Assembly: GCA_021018995.1 (NCBI GenBank)
Contig: CM037598.1
Coordinates: 69,148,671 to 69,212,670, forward strand
Direction: 5' to 3'
Length of the DNA: 64,000 nt
DNA from: Chloranthus sessilifolius
Taxonomy: Eukaryota > Streptophyta > Magnoliopsida > Chloranthales > Chloranthaceae
Made by a program: the position numbers and the translations under genes. Below the pieces are notes generated by a model. The model did not search any database. It saw nothing but the letters and a program-made list of their open reading frames with translations, and was not told where the DNA came from. Of this stretch, positions 22,131 to 34,300 are shown piece after piece. Each line of letters opens with the position of its first letter. Position 1 is the stretch's first letter.

Positions 22131-23483
22131 TGCCTAATAAAAAAAAGCCCAAAAAGATATTTTAAAAAATAAAATTTGTTGGCAATATATGGCAGCATTG
22201 TAATTATCCATTTAAATTGATCAGTGCCCTACATGGGTTAATATGTATGGCTTCCCCTTTCATGTAAATGGGGGTGCTTTTTCCAAAGAAAAAACAGTGT
22301 TTATCTTTTTTATGATAAAAAATGGCATAGAGCGCTGTTTTGCAAAAAGCTCGGACAAAAAGGAGGAGCAAACCGATTTTAGACGCCCAATTATAGTGGC
22401 CAAGTCAGGGTTCAGGAATAAATCAGCTTTGAGAAAATTCGAAATTTTTTTGGGAAAAATACCATCAAAATTTGAATGTTTTTTTTTAATATATCAATGT
22501 AAAATGAAAAAAAAAAAAAAAAAAAAGTTTGTGACTAAAATCGAGAATAATTTGAGGAAAAGTCGTTTAATTCGCATATAATTGTAAAATTTGTGAATTA
22601 TTCAGTAAACTCTGATTTTATTCAAAAATTTCAAATAATTCAAATTTTATTGGTTTTTATCAAAAAGTCAGGGAATTTGGTGACTCTACCCCGAATCAGC
22701 ATGGGCATCAGCTGTTTGTTACTTTCCCGAAAAATAGTGGTAAAATTATTTTACTGGAAAAAATTATATTTCTTGAAAAAATATCTTCAAAGTGACCGTC
22801 CGATAGGGGTGCCCATGATCACGGTCACTATGGGGATGTGTGCCATGTGGAATCAAAATCTGACCGTCTGATAGGTCCACTTTGATCTCAAGATCTTTTT
22901 TGTGGAAGATTGGGATGAAAAACAATCTCCATCGTCTGATTCAAGATAGTCAACTTTTTTATGGTGGAAATGTGTGCACTTCAGGTTTAAGGGGTGTAAA
23001 TAACCCTTCCCATTCTTTCTCTTTTTTTTTTTTTTTTGAGAAAAAAATAACCCTTCCGATTCTTGAACTCTATCTAATGTTTCTTTCTTTTATGGGACAA
23101 AACTCTCTCCTAACTGTTATTTAAGCAGCATATGGTGTTTAAACGATCATACACCTTTTATTAGCGTAGGATCTTGGAAATCGATACCCTTAAAGTGATA
23201 TACTATCAATTAAAGGGCTGAGTAAACAAATTACACTTACACCTTTTGAGAGATTTGAACCATTCGATTTGTGCATTCTAATATTAATGATTGTTCTTAA
23301 TTTTGATGACTGATATTAAAAAGTTCATCGATCGGATAGTTTACCTCCACTTATTAACGTGATCCTTTGTTTGGGACATGTTCCAACGATGGATTGTCAC
23401 TCGATAAATTTAGATTGATCATATATGTGTGCCACATGGCACAATGCTAAATCACACTTCAATGGTGTGAGATAAAAAGTAGA
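22131..23483. other. Intergenic sequence with poly-A/T tracts and a foldback arm
   Basis: No gene is seen. It contains an 18-20 base A run (about 22509-22527), a T run (about 23022-23037) and, at about 22790-22990, a single arm related to the inverted-repeat element at 23484-23890. Confidence 0.5.
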
Positions 23484-23890
23484 GTACCTTTAAATCCACC
23501 CACTAAATCTTTGAGTTCTCCCAGGCTGAATACATTGACTGCATTGAATCAGATGATGGAGATTGTTTATCCTCCCAACATTTCACAAGATGGAGCTTGA
23601 CATCATGGGTGTACCATCAGACGGTCACTGTTTTATTTCACATGGCACTTATCTCAAAAGAGTAACCTTAACATCTCGTGCAAACTCAAAATCAATTTTA
23701 AGGTTCCTTTTTTGAGTGTGTACAACATGAAATAAAAAACTGACAGTCTGATGGTACTCTCATGATCTCAAGATCCATTATGTGTAAGATTGGGATGATA
23801 CACAATTTTTATTGTCTGATTCAATGCAGTCAATATGTTTCAACGTGGGTGAACTCAAAGATTTGGTGAGTGAATTTAAAGGTACTCTAA
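23484..23890. mobile_element. Foldback element with ~190-bp inverted arms
   Basis: The left arm starts AGAGTACCTTTAAATC and the right arm ends TTTAAAGGTACTCT. The arms contain matching CAAATCTTTGAGTT and TTGACTGCATTGAATCAGA blocks in opposite orientation. There is no coding capacity. Related copies occur at 25430-25735 and (one arm) 22790-22990. Confidence 0.75.
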
Positions 23891-23967
23891 AAGGTAACAT
23901 TTTAATGGTAGAAGTCGGAGCCATTGGCCCATTATCCCTTTATTTATAATTCTATAATTCATACCAT

Positions 23968-24150
23968 GGATCAGAATTTCAGTTGCAACGTTTCGGTTTC
24001 GGTGGTGGCCTGAAACGAAACCCCAAATTATCGGCCAATATTTTGACCTGGCATATTATCGGCCGATATTTTGCCAAGTAAAAAATTTGGGTTTAAAAAA
24101 AAAAAAAAAAAAGGGATCAAAATTTCGGTTTCGGTACCAAATTTTGATCC
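23968..24150. mobile_element. Small foldback MITE with GGATCAAAATTTCGG-type termini, copy 1
   Basis: It has inverted ends GGATCAGAATTTC and AAATTTTGATCC, and TTTCGGTTTCGG and GAAACGAAAC words inside. It lies just beyond the 3' end of the kinase gene. Copies of the same family are at 28075-28265 and 29366-29625. Confidence 0.6.
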
Positions 24151-24386
24151 TTCATCCATACAAAGCTTTATTAAGTCTAACAAAAAAATAAATTAATGTA
24201 TAGCAATCTGCTCCATGACACACTTGACAACATAAAGGGATCACCATAATCAAGATGAATATATGTTCCAAACTTGGTTCGTCCGGACTTCAGAATTTCG
24301 TGACAATCTTCAAAGCATTGACTCTATGGAGATCAAGTGTGGGTGCAATGGCTGGTGGTTGTGTTGTTGGTTCCATTCTTGATGGA

Positions 24387-26960
24387 TCAAGAGATTTGAA
24401 TCACAGTTTGATAGTGAGAAGTGGAGGTGGTGGAGGGACCAGATGAAATCAGGCTCTTAACCAGTGGGATGAGAGACTGCACCACATCCGTCATCAGAGG
24501 TCGGTAGTCAGCTTCTGATTGCACACAAACTGCTGCAATTGCAGCTATCTGTAATCACATAGAAAAGGAATGGTGAGATGGGGGTGTTGTTATGACTAGG
24601 GCTGCAACTGGGCTTGCGCGCACATGCCTTGGAAGATTCCGTAGGCACTATTAAAGTTATCCTAAAATATAACATAGGGAGTCTGTTCAAGAAACCACTA
24701 ATCCGATCTGGCCCTTGAATCCAAACCTAACTTGTGGCGGGATTATAAAAAATAAGATTATTAGCGGCAACCAAAATTGTCGCTATTAACAAAAAAACTT
24801 TATTATTTCAGTAGCGAGGACTAGTAGCGATAGTATTTTTGTCAATAGCGGTAATTTAGATTGCCGCTAAAACACCTTATTTTTTTAAGGCGGGTTAGGT
24901 CGCTTGACCTATCAGGCTGACCTGACCTGATGCATCCCTATTTATATGTTTTGACCCTATTTATGCCAATAATATGTAATGACTTGGGGTGGCACACGCT
25001 TACCTGAATCAGCTCTTTCTTTGAATATTTGCCTTGTAGAGCTGGATCCACCATTTCCTCTACTTTCTCTCTGTTTGTCAACCTCGGGAGAGCCTGTCAT
25101 ATACAAAACAACTACCATCTAAGCTTCAAAATCCTTACCATTGAAGTATTAATTTTTGCAAAATAGCAAAACAGCCCATTTCTTGGTTATTGAAATAAAA
25201 ATAATTTTAATGCTCAATGTTAGTAATTTAATGCTATCTTCGCGGCCAATTGGGTGACATGTGGCACCCAACCTGACGACCGGCACCACATCTATCTGCC
25301 TAAAGTCAATTAACAACCATGTAAAAAAAATTAAAATGACCGTCTTTTCTATGAAACTTGGGCCAAGGGTACCTCTGGTCGCTCTTATAGGATTACTGAG
25401 GGCACCCACATGGTAATCCTATTGAAAACCATTGACTAATTGCAATGAGACGATGAAGATCATTTGTCACTCTAATCTTCCACACTACGGATCTTGAGAC
25501 AATGGGCTTACCTCCGAATGGTGAGTTTTTTATTCCATGTGCAATAGATCCCCTAAAATCACATTTGAGCGTCCTGTGTGCTATGTGATTTTAGAGCCAT
25601 TTTTTTGGGATTTGTGCCACGTGAAATAAAATTTGACTGTCTCGTAATCCTCTCATGATCTCCAAATCAATTGTGTAGAAGATTGGAGTGAGACAATCTC
25701 CATTGTTTGATTCCAATCAGTCAACAGTTTTAGTGGGTTTCTCACATAAGTACCCTCCCTAATCATATAGGCGCAAGTAGAGACACCATTTAAGCCATTT
25801 GATTTAATGTTCATGATCTAAATATCTTTAATGCAAAAGATTGGTATGAAACATGATCCATATCATATGATTCAATGTAGTAAACTATGAAATCAGATGA
25901 TGGCCTTTGATTGCTTTGAATCATATGATAGACATTCTATTATGTGCCAGTCATTTGCCCTAATGATGTTTAGATTATGACCTTGAAATCAGATGGCTTA
26001 AATGGTGTTTGTCACATGGCAAAGTCTCTCAAATATAAATTTTTCTTTTTAAATTATGTGCTTGGGCCAACTTTTTGAAAATAATTGCTCCCTTTTTATA
26101 CTATTCATTTCGCAAGCACGGATTTACCCCTAGGTGGATAGCCCAACACCACCTAAATTTTTATGATTGGGTGGGCCATATGGTATGATAGAAATCAACT
26201 TGTTCATAGAGCCAAAGGCAAAATATTCTTAAGAGATTACGGCAAAGGCAGAAAAAATTCTTTCGGAATATACTCAAGATTTAGAAAGACAAAAAATATA
26301 AAAAACTCAGGTGCAAATTTCATGTGATAGATGGACTATTTATAGTCAACTTTGATGGGGCTTGGTGTCAGCATTCGAGTAGGGCAGGGATTGGAATTGT
26401 AGTTAGAGGCCATGAGGGGTATGATTATGGCAGTAAAGGCAAAATATATGGACCATATTGTTAGTTCACTACAAAAAATAAGATTGTTAGCGGCAGCCAT
26501 AAACTGTCGCTATTAACAGAAAACAGCCGCTAATACTCTTGTCGCTAATAATCTTAATAATTCTTTAGTTAGTAGCGAGAGTTTTTGGCTAACGCTAACA
26601 GTCTTATTTTTTGTAGTGGTTCTGATCATTGTGAAGCGAAAGCAATGTTTGAGGCCACGTAGTTTGCTTATCATCGTGAATTTCAAGATGTTATTCTAGA
26701 AGGCGATTCATTTCGGGTGTTAAATGCCGTTTCCGAGAAGGATGAAAATCTTTCGGAGCTAGCTTTCCTTTTTGTTGACATTTATAGAATTTTAAACTTT
26801 TTTAGATTCTCTCAATGTTCGCATATAAACCGAACGAGTAATCAGGCAGCTGATACCTTAACAAAATTGGGCCTGCAGCCGGGATGTGATTTGGTTGGAG
26901 GAGGCCCCTCCACAGATCGATAATGTTATTTCCTCTGATATTTTCTAATTTATGAATGAA

Positions 26961-27021
<61 letters not shown>

Positions 27022-27617
27022 CTCTTATACAAAAAAATAATTTATGTATATGAACAATCGGACGCTACATTAGCCATATAGCATTCAACTCTGCCCTAAT
27101 GCTACTTGGGTGTCAAGAGGCACCAAATCTGCAAATCAGGTGTCAAGGCAGCATGCACAAGGTGAATCGAGTAGTATATTCTCTCAAAAAAAGAAAATTT
27201 ATCTGTTGTACAAAATCTGATCAAAGTTGTAAAAATTCCATCCATGCACCAAGTTAAGGTGGGTGGAGGTCAAACTTTGACCAAGTTTTGGAAGGACAAA
27301 AAAGTCCTAAAAGCTAATTTTCTTAAGATCACAAGCCACGTGGCTAATGATCTCAAAACGAATATTTTTTGAGGGATCATATACCATGTGGCACATGATT
27401 TAGGCACTTGTTTAGCATTGAAATGCTATACTTGTAACCCATTATTGGCTGAACCTGATCAGTAATTTGCATATGAGTGATATGGCTGAGTACAAAAATT
27501 GGCACCATATCAGTGATATGGTATAATATTGGCTGATATGACTGAAATATACCGGTTATTTTAAAAATGACAAAAATTGCTCACGAGGGGAACCAAAAAA
27601 TTTGAGCCAATATATAT

Positions 27618-27668
<51 letters not shown>

Positions 27669-28784
27669 AAAAAGGAAAAATGTGCTCGGGGTCGTAGAGA
27701 TATCTCTACGCAATTGATATAGGCGCGACACGTAGCGCTCTTTTGTGAAGTGATGAGTGACATTAGAACTATTTTACTAATTATAATTACACTTTAAAAA
27801 TATTTTAAAAGTTAAATATCTTTTCAGCCCTCATTCTTGACTTTTTTAAAAGTATTTTTTTTTTCTCTCTTTTTCTAACAAAGTGTCAGATTTACTTTTT
27901 CAGGTATATTTTACTTAAAAAATATGAGTGCCCGGTAGCGAAGTGTTAGCACCTCTGCAGAGAAGTGCCGACGCCTCGTTTTAGGGGCGTCGGTTCTTCG
28001 ATTAGGAGCGCCAGCGCTTCGAAAATTATTTATTTATTTTATTATTCCATTTTTTTTATGGAAGCGCCAGTCAAGGATCAAAATTTCGTGTATCATTTCG
28101 GTTTCGAAGGGGACCGAAACCGAAATTTTGGATTGAAATTTCAGCTGAAAACCGAAATTTTGGATACAAAAATGACCGAAATTTCGGTCCAAATTATCTT
28201 TTCGGTGGGGACCGAAACCGATAATTTCGATTGAAATTTCGGTCATTTCAGCCGAAATTTTGATCTTTGGTGCCAACGCCCCAAAACGAAGCACCGACGC
28301 TTCGTGTAGAGGCGTCAGCGCTTCAGGAAAAAATAAATTGTTTTTTTATTTTATAGAAGCACCGACGCTTCGTTTAGGGGCGTTGGAGTTTCGAATTTTT
28401 TTTTTTTTTTTTATGAAAGCACCAACGCTTTGGAAGCGTCGACGCCTCGTTTAGGGGAGCCGACGCTTCGTTTTAGGAGCGTCAGAGCTTCATTTCGGAG
28501 TGTTGGCGCTTCGCTTCCGAAGTGCTAGCGCTTCGCTATCAGGTGCCATATTTTTTGTAAAAAATATGTATGAAAAAGTAAGTCTGACACTTTCTTGAAA
28601 AAATAGAGAAAAGAAAGAGACTTTAAAAAGTCAAGAATGACGGTTTGACGGGTATTTAAGCATAACCCTAGTTAGTAAAGTGGGTCTCGAGTACCACCCA
28701 TCACTTCACAAAAATGGCGCTACATGTCGCGCTCATGTCAATTGGTGTAAAGATATCTCTACACCCGAGGGCATGTCCCCAGAC

Positions 28785-28817
<33 letters not shown>

Positions 28818-28822
28818 CCCTT

Positions 28823-28880
<58 letters not shown>

Positions 28881-31294
28881 CGCATAGGTCCTTTAATAGA
28901 AGACGTTTGCCGTCCTCCAAGATGCACACCAGATACACATGGAGCTCTACGCGGCATTCAAAATACATTTTAGGTGTCATGGAGTACAAGGGCATTGTTT
29001 GGATTAATTTTTTTAAAAAAAAATTTAAATATATTTTTAAAGTACTAGTCAAAATTGATCTAGTTTCAATGGTTCAAATTTTATTACTAAATAACTACAT
29101 AATAGAAATGAGTTTTTAATTTTTTCTTTCAAAGATGATCTAAGCAGCACAATTGTGCTTCATGTGGCATCAAAATCGCACTTGTGCTTCATGTGGCATT
29201 AAAATAGTATTACGAGTGCGACATGGAGCTCCATATAAGATCTTGGAGGACACTCATGTCAGTTCATTGGAGGATGGAAACCTTTTTCATATATATGGAT
29301 TTAAAACGTTGGTTTCAACTCACAACATAATTAGCTTGAGCATATGAGCTAGAGATGTTGATACATGGATCAAAATTTTGGCCGAAATCTTAGGCCGAAA
29401 CGCATTGGTTTCGGTGCAACCTGAAACGAAATCCCCAAAACATCACCCAAATTATCAAGGTAGCAAAGAATCGGCTGATAACTTGCTACCTCGATAATTT
29501 GGGTTAATTAATAATAAAAAAAAAAGGCACCGAAATTTCGCTATAGCCCTCAAAATTTCAGCTGAAATTCTGAAATTTCGGTTTCAGTCATACCGGAAAC
29601 CGAAACAAAACCAATATTTTGATCGTCGTGTTGACATGAAGTTGAAAACAAAGTCGTAAATTTTGGTTACAAACCCAAGACACAAGGACATGTTCTCCTG
29701 GAGGCCTCTCTGAATCAATGGGAACTCGTCCTGTTAGAAGCTCTAGCAGAACCACTCCGTAGCTATAAACATCTGATTTCGTCGTCAGATTTCCCGACGA
29801 TGCATACCTACATTTCAAATATTTCATTCAATTACTTAAATAAAAAAATTCCATCAAACACATTTTTTCTATATTACCAAATTTTTTGTCCTGGTATCAA
29901 AATTTTGGTTAGTGTTTTTTTTTATCGATAACCATGTATTATATATTTTCATTCATAAAGAAAGAAAATTATATAGAAAGATCGAACCGAGCAAAATGCT
30001 CGCAGAACGAAAGAGGGAAGAGAAAAAAAACAAAGAAAACAACAAAGAAAGACCCCACAAAAAACCAGCCTCAACCAATACCACCACATCCACGGCCAAT
30101 ACCTTGCAAAAATAGGACATAAAAACACCAGAAACAGGGAATCACCTCACCTGAACCCAATTTTTGGACCACAAGATTCCCCAAAAATTGATGTTGCACT
30201 GAATCTCCAAATTTTGATTTAGGGCTATCAACGGGTCAGGTTGGCCCATTACCCTACCTGGTTGGGTATATAAACTTGACCCATCGGGTTTGTCAGGCAA
30301 AAGGTTAGGAAAATCTGTCTGGCCTGACCCGACCCGACCTATCCCAATATTTAATTTATAATAGAAAGGGATTAGGGGGTATAGAGGATTTTGAACAGGG
30401 TCGGGTAGGGCATATAGCTTTGACCCGTCATATTGGGTCAGGTTGGGCATATATCCTTGACACGGGGCAAACTGGACTTCAGGGTAAAAGTGGCAAGCTC
30501 ACGGGCAGTATGGGCCTGCTATTCAATTCCGACTAGGAAACCGGTAAGGTCCATAAAGTGTAAATTTTAAACGAACTAGCCAAATGTAGCCCCGGAAGAA
30601 TAGAAGTGGTGGGCACGACCCCGATTTTCAGGTTCCAAGGACCCGGATTTCGCAGAGTTAGGCCAACTAGGACTGGCCCATTTGCATCACTACTGATATC
30701 TCTTCTCCCAACCAGTAAGACAACGTCTTGTATAGCTTTACATATGAGCTAGTATAGAGCGGCTGACCCGAGCCCCACCACACCATGGATGAGCCGTGTG
30801 CTACATGGGCCTTGAGACAATTGCAGAATTAAAGAGCATGGGGATCTGTGTAGGTCTTAGAGTCAATACAGCACACTACTAGTGATATCAGGTTGGCCGC
30901 TCTATAGTAGCTCTTACATAATATGGGTGGCCGGATGGGTGGCCAGTGTATGACTTTAGGTTTAAGAGGAAATAAGTGGCATCATCTTATGAGCATAGTC
31001 ACCAAGGCGGAAGGAAAATTTGCAATTTTGGCCCTCATATTTTAACAATTTCAGTCATATAATTTCAATTTGTGTAGAAACAGACGGCTCCAAGTCAAGC
31101 TGTTTCCACATCACCCTTGGCCAAGTGAAATATCCAAAATACTCCTTCAATTTTTCATTCAAAAACTTAAATGAAACTTTACAAATTATTTTTTATTTTT
31201 TACCTCGATTTTGTCTTCCTAGCGACGACTGAGCGGTGATTTAGCGATTGCAACCGTGCATCGATAATCAGGTATGTTTTGTTATTTAAAAAAA

Positions 31295-31367
<73 letters not shown>

Positions 31368-34300
31368 TAATAGAACTTAGCTTAAGTTATAATTGCCACT
31401 CTATTTCCGCTATCTTACCATAAGAAAGCGAGCGCTAATTTATGATAGTGTCCACTAAGTTACGGTAGTGGTGCTAATTTAAGGTAACATCCAAAAAATT
31501 ATTGTACCAAAGCTAACTTAAGGTAGCGTTCGCTATTTTATAGTAGCGTTTGCTACCTTATGGTAGCAACGCTCACTTAAAGTATTTATTTTTATTGTTA
31601 TTATAAAAAAATTATACATAACTCTAGGGTTAATATAGAACTCCCGCTTCAGTAACAATAGATAACAATATGGACAATATGGTACCAGTAGATACGATAT
31701 AATAATGGAGATACAATATGATAGCGGCAAATACGACATGATAGAAATAGATACGATATAATAGCAAAGATATGATATGAAAGTGAAGATACGATATGAT
31801 AGCGATAGAAACGATATAACAGAGAGATACAATATGACAACAATATATACAATATAGTAGCGATAAATACGATATAATAGCGGATATACGATATGAACGT
31901 GGAGATACGATATGATAGCGGTAGATACAAGATGATAGTAGATATACAATATTGTAGTGGTAGATACGATACAGTAGCGGATATACAATATGATAGTGGT
32001 AGATATGCTATGGTAGCGGTAGACACGATAAGATAGCAGAGATACGATATAATAGCAAAGATATACTATGATAACGATAGATATGATATAGTAGCGGTAA
32101 ATCCGATATAATAAAGGAAGTATGATATGATGCGAAGATGTCATATGACAACGGTGAATACTATATAGTAGTGATAGATATGATATGATAACAGAGATAT
32201 AATATGATAAAGAATATACGATATGATAGTGGTAGATACAATATAGTAGCAACTTAAATGATATGGTAGTGGAGAAACTATATATATGGAAGCGATAGTT
32301 ACGATAAGAATACAAAGTCGGGATAAAAAGTGAAAATAACTTTTAAAGTTTGGTTTAAGTTTTTAACTAAAAAATAAAAAGGGTATGTGGGACATTTCAG
32401 TTGGCTAACTTGTAGCCGTCCGTTTATGTACCGATTGAAAATATAGGATCCCAATTGTAAATTCTTACACTATTAGGGCTGAAATTATAAAATTTTCAAG
32501 ATTGAATAGGAAAATAAAGCCTCAAGGAAAAGGAAATGAAAAAATGGAAACTGTAAGAAAAGGGAAAAATATTATGATAAAAGTACTGTAAGGGAAAAGT
32601 TTCAACTAAAAGGATATAATAAAAAATATGGAAAATATGAAATATATATATATAGTATAATTAAAGAAGAATATAAAAAGATATTTAATTAAACCTTCTT
32701 TTCGTTTAAAATGTATTTTAATTTATATTAAAAAAACCTATAAAATGCGTTTTAAGTAAAAACTATGTGTGGTATACATTTTTCAAAGAAACGAGGTTTT
32801 TTCTAACTGTGGCTTATTAAGTAAGCTTTTTTTTATTTCTTTATTTAGGTTATTAAATAAGCTTCTTGAAGCCATTGAATCATTCCAAATTCTGACTTGT
32901 CACAAAAATGTACCATTTCTACCACTAAGTGTTTACTCCTTTTAAGGTATTTAACGAAATTAAGACTTCAAATAGATTAGATAAGATTGTGATGATGATA
33001 GCCGAACCATCGAAAGGTTAAAAATCGGATACCATGCACATGGTCAGACCATGTATGAGTATAACTTCATATGATCATGTGCGTCCAAATGTGCACATGC
33101 ACTTGAGATAAGTCATATGGCACACTCACTCTGGGGCCAAGTAGCCTGCGGTCCCTAACACCCGTGTCGATATTTGACCGTTGATCTTGTCGGAACCCAT
33201 CTTCGCCAAACCGAAATCCGACACTTTAGCCCTGTAATTATGGTCCAACAGAATGTTGCCAGATTTGAAATCCCTATGGATGATTGCCGGGACCGTGCGC
33301 TCGTGTAAGAACTCAAGCCCTCGTGCGCAATCTAGGGCGATCCTCAATCGGGTTCCCCAATCCAACGGCCGATATTGCTTGTTAGTGGTGGTAGGGTGGA
33401 GGTGGCTTTGGAGATTACCGTTAGACAAGAATTCAAAAATGAGGAGGCGGTGATGCTGGTCAGCACAGTATCCCAGCGGCTCAAGCAAGTAGGGTGAATG
33501 CAAACGGCTCAGGAGGTCTACCTGCATCAACAATGTTCAAGTCAGGCGCAGTGGAATTTATAAAGAAAAATTCCCCCACCTGATTGGTTGATTCTAGTGG
33601 GACCCACTATAATTCAGCATAGTTTTTTTGAAGTGGATCACATATTATCACATAGAGCTATATATGCGTCGTACATAGAACTTTTCCTCTAGATAGATCT
33701 AAAACCGTTGAGATTTTTTTGTATAAAAAGAGCCTTGGAACTAGAAAATATTCAAAATAATTGGGAGAAATCAACTTGGTGAGGAACAACATTATTTGGC
33801 CATACATTCAATATCCAAATCATTTATTTTCAAATTAAATCAATCAATAAATAAATAACAGAATAAATTGAGCATACAAATTTCACTAATAGGCATAGTG
33901 ACAAATTTCATTTTGGACAACATTGTAGGTGGTCATTTCGGTTCATTTTGGATAAATTTTGAGAAAAATTCAAAAAGTTTGAGAAAAAATTTGGGGAGTA
34001 CAAAAAATATTAACTATAAATTATATTTAAACTGCTTAAAAAATTTATTTATTATTTAAAAATGACAAAATTTAAAAAAAATTTATTAATTTTGATGAAA
34101 TTAATGAAATTTCAGTAATTTTAGAGAAATCATCAAAATTTCGTCCAAAGTTTTACCCGCTCCTTGTTTCAGTAAATTTCAAAGAAATTTGTCACTATGC
34201 TAATAGAGAGTGTCGCATCCATTGATCAATCAATCACCTCTTAGATAGACCATATTCTAACAATATTACTAATAGAAAGTGGTTAACCAACTTTTTTGAC

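Larger units (their letters stand above)
27681..28780. mobile_element. Long-terminal-inverted-repeat DNA transposon, non-autonomous
   Basis: Arms of about 270 bases (27681-27960 and 28505-28780) are inverted copies. Shared landmarks are GTAGAGATATCT, GCGCGACA..GTAGCGC, TTTGTGAAGTGATG, TCATTCTTGACTTTTT, AAAGTGTCAGA and AGCGAAG. The centre carries a CGAAGCG-type palindrome array and a nested foldback MITE. The arm length suggests a Mutator-like or foldback origin. No transposase and no clear target duplication were found. It lies within kinase intron 4. Confidence 0.75.

Noticed and set aside
31533-32315. 260-residue open frame on the minus strand rich in Tyr/Ile/Ser
   Set aside because: It is a translation of the GATACGATATGATAG minisatellite; periodic low-complexity sequence inside a kinase intron.
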